From positions 62,001-126,000 of the forward strand of contig NZ_FOCZ01000012.1 in NCBI RefSeq assembly GCF_900110245.1: 64,000 nt of DNA, written 5' to 3'. A program made the translations under genes and the position numbers. The DNA is from Niastella yeongjuensis (GTDB lineage: Bacteria > Bacteroidota > Bacteroidia > Chitinophagales > Chitinophagaceae). Below, in pieces: positions 1 through 8,877 of the stretch; the stretch's first letter is position 1, and every line of letters starts with the position of its first letter. Below the pieces are notes generated by a model. That model had not been told where the DNA came from. It did not search any database and was given only the letters and a program-made list of their open reading frames with translations.

Positions 1-360
1 ATATAAGGCGTCGATGTAATCAGGGCATTTTTTATAAACGGAATCGGCTTGCGGCCAGTAATGTGCGAGGCGATAGCTTTCAGCCTGTTTGTATAGAATG
101 GACTGGCGGGTAATGTTTTTAGGAATGATATAACCAGGTCTTCCTCTTTTTGAATACACCGGGAACACCTCGTCTTTTGGTGTATTGGCTGGTGGATTCA
201 GGATCTGTTCGTACAAATAAGCAGCTGTATAATATTCACCGGCAGCAAAATACTGATCGGCCAGTTGCAGCGGATTTTTGGTAACAACAACCTGCTGTCC
301 CCGGCAGGGCAGCCAGCCGATACAAATAACCAGACAAACTATCTTGAAAAAGGAAAACAT
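1..360 (-). CDS. OmpA-family/TPR protein, N-terminal part (cut by window edge)
   Basis: An open frame starts with ATG at 358-360 and runs leftwards off the window with no stop, giving 120 residues. The N-terminus is a signal peptide ending about CRGQ, followed by TPR-like helices (LADQYFAAGEYYTAAYLYEQ) and a second helical unit around QADSVYKKCPDYIDA. The same layout, including a long insertion between the first helices, opens the OmpA-TPR-PD40 protein at 23953-25938, so this is probably its paralogue with propeller and OmpA domains outside the window. It follows the PorP/SprF gene by 15 nt and closes a minus-strand adhesin-PorP-OmpA cassette. Family assignment rests on the N-terminus and context only. 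Confidence 0.7.
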   Translation of the reverse strand, partial: MFSFFKIVCLVICIGWLPCRGQQVVVTKNPLQLADQYFAAGEYYTAAYLYEQILNPPANTPKDEVFPVYSKRGRPGYIIPKNITRQSILYKQAESYRLAHYWPQADSVYKKCPDYIDALY

Positions 361-375
361 TCGCATAGTAATCAA

Positions 376-1398
376 TTAAAGTCTTGCACAACGGATAAAA
401 TCTACAACACTCTTTGTGCCTGACCGTTTAATGTAAGACAGGCTCAGTTCAATACTGTTTACATTTTTTGTCATGGAGCCCAGCTTCGAAGTATTTACGT
501 CATAACTCAGGCCAATAACAAAGTTTTTATAATCAATACCAACATAGGGTGCCACCGCATCCTTACCGCGGTAATAACCACCCACCATAAAATCGGTAAC
601 CGCATCTACGTTTATTTGTCCGTACACCCCGATAATAGCTTCAGAGGCCGTGCCCTGGTGCATGTACATCACATGGGGTACAATACGGGTGCGATCTGAT
701 AAATTATAACTAACCCCACCCTGAATGGAATACCGCATGGGTAGTGTATTCAGCACCGTACTTTCAGTACTGATGATGGGGTCTTTGGGTTTGTTGAGGT
801 GATAAATGGAAAAACCGCCGAAGGGGTTGAATTTTTTATCGGCTGCCCCATCATAATACATAACACCGGCGCCAATATCCAGCACGGTTGAAGAAGTTTG
901 AGCGAATATTTCCGTTGTTGAAATATTGGGATCGTAGCCAACAATGGGATTCCATTGTTCTCCCCATTTGAATTTTGATTTGTTCACCCGGCGATTGATA
1001 ATACCGCCCTGCATGGCCATCACAATGTGATGATTTAACGAAGGGCCGAATTTAACTCCGGTATAGGCAAACGAGAAAGAGGAGGTAAGATAATTAAAAC
1101 CGCCATCCCCCGCTGATTGATTCAGCAGGTTTACACCCAGCGCTATATTCTTATTGGTACGGGCATCGAATGAAACGCCCATGGTGCGATAAGGATTGGT
1201 GATGCTGCCCCATTGGTTCCTGAAAATGGCAGAAGCCCGGTAATCGCCATCGGTGCTGCCCGTTAGCGCCGGGTTCAAATACATGGGGAAAGTATATTGT
1301 TGCGTAAAGTGCGGGTCTGTTTGCGCCACTGTTTTACCAACAGTTGTCAACAGCCAGGCCAAACACCAAACGGTTTGTAAGATCAGTTTTTTATTCAT
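376..1398 (-). CDS. PorP/SprF family type IX secretion system membrane protein
   Basis: 340 residues with a signal peptide (cleavage near TVAQ) followed at once by TDPHFTQQYTFPMYLNPALTG, the diagnostic start of PorP/SprF outer-membrane proteins, then a beta-barrel rich in aromatic strands. Members of this family act at the outer membrane with the T9SS; SprF is needed for SprB secretion in Flavobacterium johnsoniae. The gene lies 32 nt after the CHU_C adhesin and 15 nt before the OmpA-TPR gene, so an operon is likely and the protein probably serves the adjacent adhesin (inference). It is clearly paralogous to the protein at 22909-23913: both keep DGDYR, a TNKN segment, NYLT and AYTGV-RFG-like blocks. 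Confidence 0.92.
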   Translation of the reverse strand: MNKKLILQTVWCLAWLLTTVGKTVAQTDPHFTQQYTFPMYLNPALTGSTDGDYRASAIFRNQWGSITNPYRTMGVSFDARTNKNIALGVNLLNQSAGDGGFNYLTSSFSFAYTGVKFGPSLNHHIVMAMQGGIINRRVNKSKFKWGEQWNPIVGYDPNISTTEIFAQTSSTVLDIGAGVMYYDGAADKKFNPFGGFSIYHLNKPKDPIISTESTVLNTLPMRYSIQGGVSYNLSDRTRIVPHVMYMHQGTASEAIIGVYGQINVDAVTDFMVGGYYRGKDAVAPYVGIDYKNFVIGLSYDVNTSKLGSMTKNVNSIELSLSYIKRSGTKSVVDFIRCARL

Positions 1399-1430
1399 TG
1401 CTATGGTAAAGTGTCGTTACAACAATGTTT

Positions 1431-3377
1431 TTATCGTACAAGGGTAATGGAACCTTTCATGCTCAATGTTCTTCCATCTGTGGTTGTCGCTTTCAATACA
1501 TATACATACACGCCCACAGGCTGGGGACTACCTTTGAACCTGCCATCCCAACCCTGGTTAGGATCAGTAATGGTGATCATTTTCTGGCCCCACTGATTGA
1601 AGATGTGCAGCTCGAGCGTAGCAATGTAATTTCCATATACCTTGAATACTTCATTCCTGGGATCTCCTTTTCCATCGGGTGAAAACACATTAGGCACATA
1701 AATGTCTTTAAAACGCGGCTTCACGATTATTTTATACGATTGGGCGGCGCCCATACATCCATTTACATAGGGTATGGCCGTAACTGTGCCGGTAATGGGA
1801 TCGTTGGTCATGTTGGTAGCGGTGAACGAAGGCACCGTACCTGCACCGGATGCCTGTAGTCCGATCGCCGTATTGTTATTGGTCCAGTTGATACCGGTAA
1901 CCGGAATGTCTACCGGGAAATCGTAATAGGGCAATACATCACCATCAGTTACTGTATCCTGATTTTTTAAATTCAAATTAATGATGGAAGGTATCGGGTT
2001 CACCTCATAATTCAACATAGCATCAACAGCGCATTGTCCTGTTGCCGGCGTAAAGGTGTACATGCCCGTATTTTGATTGTCAACTACAGCGGGGCTCCAG
2101 GTCCCATTCACCCCATTGGTACTAACACCTGGTAAAACCGGCGGATTGACATTAATACAAACAGATTGTGACGTGCTGAAGGTAAATTCAGGTGTAAGGA
2201 TTGGCTTCACCGTTATTGTAACCGTTGTTGGCGGCGCGCAGGGATCGCTGGTGCTGGTAAATACATAGGTGCCGCTTTTCGTATTGCTCACTACAGCCGG
2301 GGTCCAGGTACCGGTTTGTCCAATATCGGAGGCAGCGGGTAGAACCGGCGCCGGATCACCATCACAAATGGTGTCTTTCGAATTGGGAAAACTGCTGAAT
2401 ACAGGTGGTATAATGGGTTTAACGGTCAATGTATAGGTAGCTGGTAACGCACATTGACCGGGATCGGGCGTAAATGTATAAGTGCCGGAATTATTGGGGT
2501 CAACCACAGCCGGGATCCAGTTGCCGGTAATACCGTTTTGCGACTGATTGGGAAGGGTAGGTACACTCCCGCCTGTACAAATTGACTCGCTGCCTGGGAA
2601 CGAGAACGTCGGCATTATGGGCGGATTTACCACAAGGGTAAAAATGGTACCGGTAAGACAGCCTGGTGGCGGAACGGTGGGTGTAAACACATAGGTACCG
2701 GAATGGGTAGGGTCTATTACTGCCGGGTTCCAGGTGCCGGTAACGCCCTCGTTCGATGTATTGGTTAATATGGGTACCGCGCCGGTTCCACATAATACCA
2801 GGCCTGGGCCAAACGGGAACGTCACCGGTTGCTTTTGGATCACCGTAACAGTTATGGTAACCGGATCGGCACAAGAAATGGATGGTGTAAAAGTATAGGT
2901 GCCGGATTGATTTGGGTCAATCACGGCCGGGCTCCAGCTGCCGGTATAACCGTTGTTGGAAGTAGCAGGCAGCGCAGGTGCCGGATCGCCTAAACAGATT
3001 ATGATGGAAGAAAAACTAAATACTGGCGGTGGCAGGATCGGATCTGATAGCGGTGTACCGGCTACATAAGACAGGGTGGTGCCCCCGCCGATGAATGTGA
3101 AATTGCGGTAGGCGCCCATCGTTAAGTTGGGAATAACCAGTTGTCCGGTTCCATCTGTCAGCAGGGTAACCGGGCCTTTTTGAACATTGTTTTCCAAATA
3201 CATTACCTGGTAAGTGGTATTGGGAACAAGTCCGCTAAAAGTAATTGACCCTTCTGAACCATGACAGGTTGTTGGGTTATTGCTTAATTGCAATATGGGA
3301 TTTTGGCCCCGGGCATAATTACAACAAAACGTAATTATGAAACCAATAAGTAGATACGGTAATGATAAAAGTTTCAT
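1431..3377 (-). CDS. T9SS cargo adhesin with five Ig-like repeats and CHU_C C-terminal domain
   Basis: 648 residues with an N-terminal signal peptide (to about ARGQ). After an N-terminal domain come five repeats of about 68 residues (about 115-465), each with a Cys near its start, a block like G-TG-W-PAVVDP, then SGTYTFTP and a second Cys, probably disulphide-bonded beta-sandwich domains. The last 90 residues, from VPNVFSPDGKGDPRNEVFK through FNQWGQ and GWDG to PVGVYVYVLK, are the gliding-motility-associated C-terminal domain, a type B T9SS sorting signal. The product should therefore be exported by the T9SS and displayed on the surface. It heads a minus-strand operon with PorP/SprF and OmpA-TPR genes. 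The ligand cannot be told from sequence. Confidence 0.9.
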   Translation of the reverse strand: MKLLSLPYLLIGFIITFCCNYARGQNPILQLSNNPTTCHGSEGSITFSGLVPNTTYQVMYLENNVQKGPVTLLTDGTGQLVIPNLTMGAYRNFTFIGGGTTLSYVAGTPLSDPILPPPVFSFSSIIICLGDPAPALPATSNNGYTGSWSPAVIDPNQSGTYTFTPSISCADPVTITVTVIQKQPVTFPFGPGLVLCGTGAVPILTNTSNEGVTGTWNPAVIDPTHSGTYVFTPTVPPPGCLTGTIFTLVVNPPIMPTFSFPGSESICTGGSVPTLPNQSQNGITGNWIPAVVDPNNSGTYTFTPDPGQCALPATYTLTVKPIIPPVFSSFPNSKDTICDGDPAPVLPAASDIGQTGTWTPAVVSNTKSGTYVFTSTSDPCAPPTTVTITVKPILTPEFTFSTSQSVCINVNPPVLPGVSTNGVNGTWSPAVVDNQNTGMYTFTPATGQCAVDAMLNYEVNPIPSIINLNLKNQDTVTDGDVLPYYDFPVDIPVTGINWTNNNTAIGLQASGAGTVPSFTATNMTNDPITGTVTAIPYVNGCMGAAQSYKIIVKPRFKDIYVPNVFSPDGKGDPRNEVFKVYGNYIATLELHIFNQWGQKMITITDPNQGWDGRFKGSPQPVGVYVYVLKATTTDGRTLSMKGSITLVR

Positions 3378-3650
3378 TTAAATGGCTACTAGGGGAAAAC
3401 GCTGGGGTGAATGATCAGATCCTCAAACCGGGTTTAAACAGCTAATGGTGTAAAAGTCCCATAAAAATAATAAAACCATTGAAAGCGCCTAATGAAAGTT
3501 TATATCTGTGCATTTTTAACCTATAAGTGCGTCATTTTGGAGGAAATCCGCGAATTTGGACGGCGTTTTTGTTATTAAAATAATCCTTATAAGCCATTTC
3601 ATTTTTACCAACTTCATATATAACTTACAGGCAGAAAAGGTAAATAGACC

Positions 3651-6600
3651 ATGAACCGACACGTAACCCCGTTGATCACCGCGCTTTGCTTTGCATGCCT
3701 GTACGCTACAGCACAAGAAAACAATCCGCTTATTAATTCTGCAGAAGCCATAAGTGCCGGCGTTAAATTATATGACAATGGCCAATACAAGGAAGCCCTG
3801 AAGGAGTATGAACGGGTAAAGGTGGGCGATACCAATTATGTGTGGGCCCTGTATGAAATGGCATTAACCTGTACTGTCGACAGCCAGTATACCCGGGGAA
3901 TACAAGTGTGCCAGGAAGCCCTTTCCCTGCCTACTGAACGGGAACGAAGCCCCGACCTGCTGACGCAATATGGCAACCTGCTCGATTATGATAACCAGCA
4001 GGAACGCGCCCTCAGGATCTTCGATTCCGCACTGGCCGTTTATCCGGCCTATGCCGGTTTATACATCAGCAAGGGCACCACGCTGATAAGAATGAAAAAG
4101 TATAAGGAAGCTGAGCAGGTTTTCAAACAAGTCCTGCTGATAAATCCCTATTCCGCAGCAGCGCATTTTAAACTGGGCATCTGTGCCCTGAACCAGGGTA
4201 ATATAGTGGGCGCTTACCTGAGCCTGCTGGGCAATGTGGTTATGGACCCCGGCAATCACTATTCGGGCAACGTTGTTACCATGCTGGATGATATTGCAAA
4301 AGCCAAGGACTATGTGGTAGAACTGGTGAACAATAGAAAGGAAGAACCTTCGGCGAACTTTCGCTTCATTGAACAGATCGTGTTATCAAAAATTGCATTG
4401 GATAATAATTATAAATCCATCATCGAGCTCACCGATCCCATTGCAAAACAATTGCAGGTGATCTGTGAAAAGCTCAGCTATGATGAAAATGACAACGATT
4501 TCTACATGCAGTTCTATGCTCCTTTCTATCAAAAGGTCTTTGAAGAAAAGAAATTCGATAAGCTGGTGTATTATGCTTTTTCAGGAGTAAATTCCTCTGT
4601 TATCAAAGACTTTAACCGGAAACATAAAAAGGACATTGAAGCATTTGTGACCGAAACCGTAGAATACTTAAAACCGATAAGGGCTACCCGCGAATTATCA
4701 CTTGCCAAACGAGATGCCAAAGGCTCCTGTTATTATTTCGAGGGCGGACAATTGATCGGGAAGGGAGCAAGTCCGGATAATGGAAATACCCTCACCGGCC
4801 CCTGGGAATATTATTTTGCATCGGGGAATAAAAAATCAGCCGGTGTTTACAATGAAAAAGGAGAGAAGGAAGGCGTTTGGAAGTATTATTATTTCACCGG
4901 TCAGTTAAGGGGCGAAGAAATTTACCGCAATGGCAAACAGGAAGGAAAGGAAACCTATTACTATGAGAATGGAAATATTTCTTCCACTGCTGAATATAAA
5001 GACGGGGAAATAAATGGGGAACGCATCACTTATTATAAGAACGGCGCCTTAAGGACTGTTGAACAGCAGGAAAATGGAAAATTGAAAGGGAACCGGAAAG
5101 TGTATACCCAAAACGGGCTGCTGCAATCGGCAGCCATGTACGCAAACGATAAAAAAAGCGGAGCGTTTAAAACCTATTTTGCCAACGGGCAGGTAGAACT
5201 GGAAGGCAGCTATGCGGATGATAAACTGAGCGGGCCTTACAAGGCTTATTATGAAGATGGAGTGGTGTCTATGGAAGCGCAGTACGACCAGGATAACGCC
5301 GTGGGAGAGATCAAAAAGTTCTTTGAGAATGGCAAGCCCAAAAGCATAGAAACCTATAATAACGGCGTATTGGAAGGTGAATACGCTTCCTGGTACAACA
5401 ACGGGCAGGTAAATACAAAGTACATCAATAAAAAAGGGAAGCTGAATGGCGATGTGCAGTATTTCGACAAGGACGGAAAAATGTATTCCATTTTTACCTT
5501 TGACAATGATCTGTTGAAAGCGGCCAGGTATTTTGATAAAACCGGCAAACAGATCAGTATTTCCGAAGCCAGTAAAGGCAGGCTCAACCTGTTGTCCTAC
5601 GTACCCAATGGCACTAAAAGCGCATTAAGCCCTTACAACGAAAAGGGAATGATGGAAGGCACCCAGGTCTATTATTATGGTTCGGGCAAAGAAAAAGAGA
5701 CCAATACCTATGCTAATGGAGAATTGAACGGGGAGTCAGTCTCTTATTATCCGGGTGAACAAAAAAAAGTTACTGTCAATTATACACAGGGTAAAAAAGA
5801 CGGTTATTATATCGCACGCTATATACATGGTGGCAGGCAGGAAGAAGGCTGGTATAAAGATAATGAGCCCGAAGGGGAATGGTTTAGTTATAATGAAGCA
5901 GGAAACCTGACCGCCCGCACCAACTTTTTGAATGATGAAATGAACGGGCTGAAAACCGAATACTGGCCCAATGGAAAAAAATTGGTGGAATACCTGTACG
6001 ACAGGGGCGTTCTTTTAGCAATGACCCAATACGACACTACCGGCAGGGTATTGAACCAGGTGAACCTGAAAAACGGTACCGGCAAAATGACCACCTTGAA
6101 TGTGAACGGAAAATTATACAGTGAATGTACGTACCAATATGGAAGCCTGGAGGGGGCCTACAAATATTATTATTTCGATGGTTCTAACCTGGCGGTACAA
6201 TACTTTAAAAAAGGCCTGCGCGACAGCCTGTACCGCGACTTTTATTTTGGTGGCAACATAGCTAAGGAAGGGATGTACAAAATGGGCAATAAAGCAGGTG
6301 CCTGGAAGTATTACTGGGAAAACGGCAACGTGTCGCGGGTAGATGAATACAAAGCGGGCCAGCTGCATGGAAAACAGACCTTCTATACTATGGATGGTAA
6401 GAAAGATGCAGAAATGGATTATGAGAACGGCAGCCGGCAGGGCTTTTACCGGAAATATTCGAGTGAAGGGGTTGTGTTGTATCAAATGAGATATGAAGAA
6501 GACGAGCCGGTTGGTTATAGCTACCGGGGTAATAACAACGAGTTGGTGCCGGAAATACCGATGACAGCCGGAAACGGCCGGTTCAGGCCATTATTCCCGA

Positions 6601-6947
6601 ACGGGAATGCGGCTATCGATGTACTATATGTGGACGGGCAAACAAACGGGACCTACAAATTCTATTACGACAATGGCAAGCTGTTACGGGAACGCAATGA
6701 AAACTATGGCTATATCGAAGGTGTCTTGAAGGAATTCTATGCGGATGGCGCCCAACATTATGTGTACAATTACCTGCATAATAATTTACACGGTACCACC
6801 CGGGAGTACAATGCAAAAGGCATATTGGTAGAAGAAGGGAATTATTACAATGGCGATTACCACGGGGAAACACGCTATTTTGATGACAATGGCAAATTAA
6901 AAGAAGTTAGAACCTATTATTACGGACAATTATTGAGCATAAAATGA
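3651..6947 (+). CDS. Exported TPR and MORN-variant repeat protein
   Basis: 1098 residues. The signal peptide ends near YATAQE. Residues about 30-215 form TPR-like helix pairs (for example ALKEYERVKVGDTNYVWALY and the block starting AGLYISKGTTLIRMKKYKEA). After a helical linker, about 370-1098 consists of roughly two dozen MORN-variant units of about 22-24 residues with the pattern G-WKYYY-NGQ---E-Y--GK--G. Such repeats are often annotated YwqK-type antitoxins, but the length, signal peptide and TPR region argue against that here. The stop codon overlaps the ATG of the DUF3857 gene by 4 nt (ATGA at 6944), so the three genes to 10851 are probably co-transcribed and translationally coupled. An extracytoplasmic scaffold is likely; the partner is unknown. 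Confidence 0.85.
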   Translation: MNRHVTPLITALCFACLYATAQENNPLINSAEAISAGVKLYDNGQYKEALKEYERVKVGDTNYVWALYEMALTCTVDSQYTRGIQVCQEALSLPTERERSPDLLTQYGNLLDYDNQQERALRIFDSALAVYPAYAGLYISKGTTLIRMKKYKEAEQVFKQVLLINPYSAAAHFKLGICALNQGNIVGAYLSLLGNVVMDPGNHYSGNVVTMLDDIAKAKDYVVELVNNRKEEPSANFRFIEQIVLSKIALDNNYKSIIELTDPIAKQLQVICEKLSYDENDNDFYMQFYAPFYQKVFEEKKFDKLVYYAFSGVNSSVIKDFNRKHKKDIEAFVTETVEYLKPIRATRELSLAKRDAKGSCYYFEGGQLIGKGASPDNGNTLTGPWEYYFASGNKKSAGVYNEKGEKEGVWKYYYFTGQLRGEEIYRNGKQEGKETYYYENGNISSTAEYKDGEINGERITYYKNGALRTVEQQENGKLKGNRKVYTQNGLLQSAAMYANDKKSGAFKTYFANGQVELEGSYADDKLSGPYKAYYEDGVVSMEAQYDQDNAVGEIKKFFENGKPKSIETYNNGVLEGEYASWYNNGQVNTKYINKKGKLNGDVQYFDKDGKMYSIFTFDNDLLKAARYFDKTGKQISISEASKGRLNLLSYVPNGTKSALSPYNEKGMMEGTQVYYYGSGKEKETNTYANGELNGESVSYYPGEQKKVTVNYTQGKKDGYYIARYIHGGRQEEGWYKDNEPEGEWFSYNEAGNLTARTNFLNDEMNGLKTEYWPNGKKLVEYLYDRGVLLAMTQYDTTGRVLNQVNLKNGTGKMTTLNVNGKLYSECTYQYGSLEGAYKYYYFDGSNLAVQYFKKGLRDSLYRDFYFGGNIAKEGMYKMGNKAGAWKYYWENGNVSRVDEYKAGQLHGKQTFYTMDGKKDAEMDYENGSRQGFYRKYSSEGVVLYQMRYEEDEPVGYSYRGNNNELVPEIPMTAGNGRFRPLFPNGNAAIDVLYVDGQTNGTYKFYYDNGKLLRERNENYGYIEGVLKEFYADGAQHYVYNYLHNNLHGTTREYNAKGILVEEGNYYNGDYHGETRYFDDNGKLKEVRTYYYGQLLSIK

Positions 6948-8869
6948 GTGCTGAAAAAGGATTAAAAGGGTGGTTGCTGGCAACTGCGCTGGGAATGTGT
7001 TGTAACACGTTTGCCCAAAACATGGAAGAATTAAAAAAGCGTTTTCCTGGTGATGAGGCCGTTATGTTACATTCCTCGGCCCAGTATAAGATCAGGATCA
7101 AGGATGGACAGCCATATGTGGAAAGCAGGGAGAACCAGCAGTTGATGTACCTGTCGGCCAATGCCGCCGCTTACCTGGGCCGCTATGGTTTTTCCCACAG
7201 CAGTTTTCATGAAGTAAAAGAGTATGAGGCGTACACGCAAACCGCCGACAACAAGAAAGTAAAAGTAACCAATTTCAAAACCAGCAACAGCAAATCGGAC
7301 GGCGTGTTTTACGATGATGTGCAGGAAACCCTATTCGACTTTCCGGCCATTGGACAGGGCGCAACCGGTAACCTGAACCTGCAGATCGTTCATAAGAAAC
7401 CGTACCTGCTTTCACCACATTATTTTGGCCGCCACATTCCGGTGGTGAACGATGAGCTGAAGATCTCGTTCCCCAAAGAGGTTACGGTGAAATATATTCT
7501 GAAAGGACAGGATACCGATAAGATAAAATTTACGCAGGACAGCAGAGGCGGGGAAACTACCTATACCTTTCAGGTAAACGACCAGCCGGCGGAAAAAGAT
7601 TATGAAGATGCTCCCGGTGCCGCCTATTATACGCCGCATGTTGTATTTTATATAGAGAAGTATAAAAACGGCAATGGCGATGAGATAAAATACCTGTCAG
7701 ATACAAACGACCTGTACAAACTGAACAGCAGTTTTTTAAAGGACCTCAATAAAGAGGCCGGGCCCGAACTGAAACGCCTTGTCGATTCGCTCACCTATGG
7801 CGTTACCGACACAGCGCAAAAAGCCCGGCGCATTTACAGCTGGGTGCAGGATAACATAAAATATGTGGCCTTCGAAGATGGGATGGAAGGTTTTGTTCCC
7901 CGCGACGCCAATTTTGTTTGCAGCCGCCGTTTTGGTGATTGTAAGGATATGAGCAGTATACTCACCATGATGCTGAATACCGCCGGCGTACCCGCTTATT
8001 ATACGTGGATCGGTACCCGCTCTTTACCCTATACCTACCGGGAAACGCCATTGCCCATTGTAGATAATCACATGATCTGCGCCATACAACTGCAGCCCGG
8101 TAAATTTATCTTTCTCGATGGTACCGACCCAACCTGTGTGTTTGGTATTCCTTCCGCCCACATCCAGGATAAGGAAGCACTGATTGCCATGGGGCCCGAT
8201 AAATACAATATTGTACGGGTGCCATCGCCGCCAAAAGAAACCAACCAGCTGGTAGACTCCTGTTTTATTCAGCTGACCGATAAGGGCATTTCAGGCCGTA
8301 TCAATATGAGCATGACCGGTTATAATTCCATGAACATGCATGCTGCCTTGTTGTATGTGAACGGAAAGGATAAAGACAATTACATGCGCAGCCGGTTCGC
8401 CCGCGGTTCAAACAAATTTCAGCTAACCAGTTATGAAGTTGGCGACCTGGGCGATAAAAACAAAGTAACCCTTACCGGTAAATTCGAGTTGCAGGATTAC
8501 GCCCGCAAGATTGGCGATGAATGGTATTTGAATATCAACCTGTTGAAATTATATGAGCACCAGGAGATCGATTTCCCGCGCCGTAAAATGCCGGTGGAAT
8601 ACGATTACCGGTTTATTAAAAAATATGTGACGGTGCTCACCATCCCTGATGGGTATGCGGTGAGTTACCTGCCGCAAAGCAAATCGTTCAGGAACGATGT
8701 ATGGGGTTTTTCGCTGAATTATGAGCAAAAGGATAACACCATTATACTTACCCAGGAATTTTACAATGATTACCTGTTGCTGACAGCCGATCATTTTAAA
8801 GCCTGGAATGAAGTGCTGGAACACCTTTTTCCCCTGTATAAAGAAACTATCAGCCTTTCAAAAAAATAA
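6944..8869 (+). CDS. DUF3857 and transglutaminase-like domain protein (catalytic triad intact)
   Basis: 641 residues with a signal peptide ending about CCNTFAQ. The N-terminal half matches DUF3857 in organisation. Residues about 285-400 are a transglutaminase-like core with Cys333 in RFGDCKDMSSIL, His376 in VDNHMICAI and Asp392 in FLDGTDP, the expected Cys-His-Asp triad. A beta-rich C-terminal region follows. Extracytoplasmic members of this family are common in Bacteroidota, but substrates are unknown; amide or peptide-bond chemistry on an envelope protein is the family-level guess. The ATG overlaps the end of the MORN gene, and the gene lies 8 nt before a paralogue that has lost the triad. 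The two products may work as a pair. Confidence 0.88.
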   Translation: MSAEKGLKGWLLATALGMCCNTFAQNMEELKKRFPGDEAVMLHSSAQYKIRIKDGQPYVESRENQQLMYLSANAAAYLGRYGFSHSSFHEVKEYEAYTQTADNKKVKVTNFKTSNSKSDGVFYDDVQETLFDFPAIGQGATGNLNLQIVHKKPYLLSPHYFGRHIPVVNDELKISFPKEVTVKYILKGQDTDKIKFTQDSRGGETTYTFQVNDQPAEKDYEDAPGAAYYTPHVVFYIEKYKNGNGDEIKYLSDTNDLYKLNSSFLKDLNKEAGPELKRLVDSLTYGVTDTAQKARRIYSWVQDNIKYVAFEDGMEGFVPRDANFVCSRRFGDCKDMSSILTMMLNTAGVPAYYTWIGTRSLPYTYRETPLPIVDNHMICAIQLQPGKFIFLDGTDPTCVFGIPSAHIQDKEALIAMGPDKYNIVRVPSPPKETNQLVDSCFIQLTDKGISGRINMSMTGYNSMNMHAALLYVNGKDKDNYMRSRFARGSNKFQLTSYEVGDLGDKNKVTLTGKFELQDYARKIGDEWYLNINLLKLYEHQEIDFPRRKMPVEYDYRFIKKYVTVLTIPDGYAVSYLPQSKSFRNDVWGFSLNYEQKDNTIILTQEFYNDYLLLTADHFKAWNEVLEHLFPLYKETISLSKK

Positions 8870-8877
8870 GACCTTTC

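Noticed and set aside
3651-6947. YwqK-type toxin-antitoxin gene from the MORN repeats
   Set aside because: The protein has a signal peptide and TPR domain, is over 1000 residues and has no neighbouring toxin; the repeat label alone does not support a toxin-antitoxin role.
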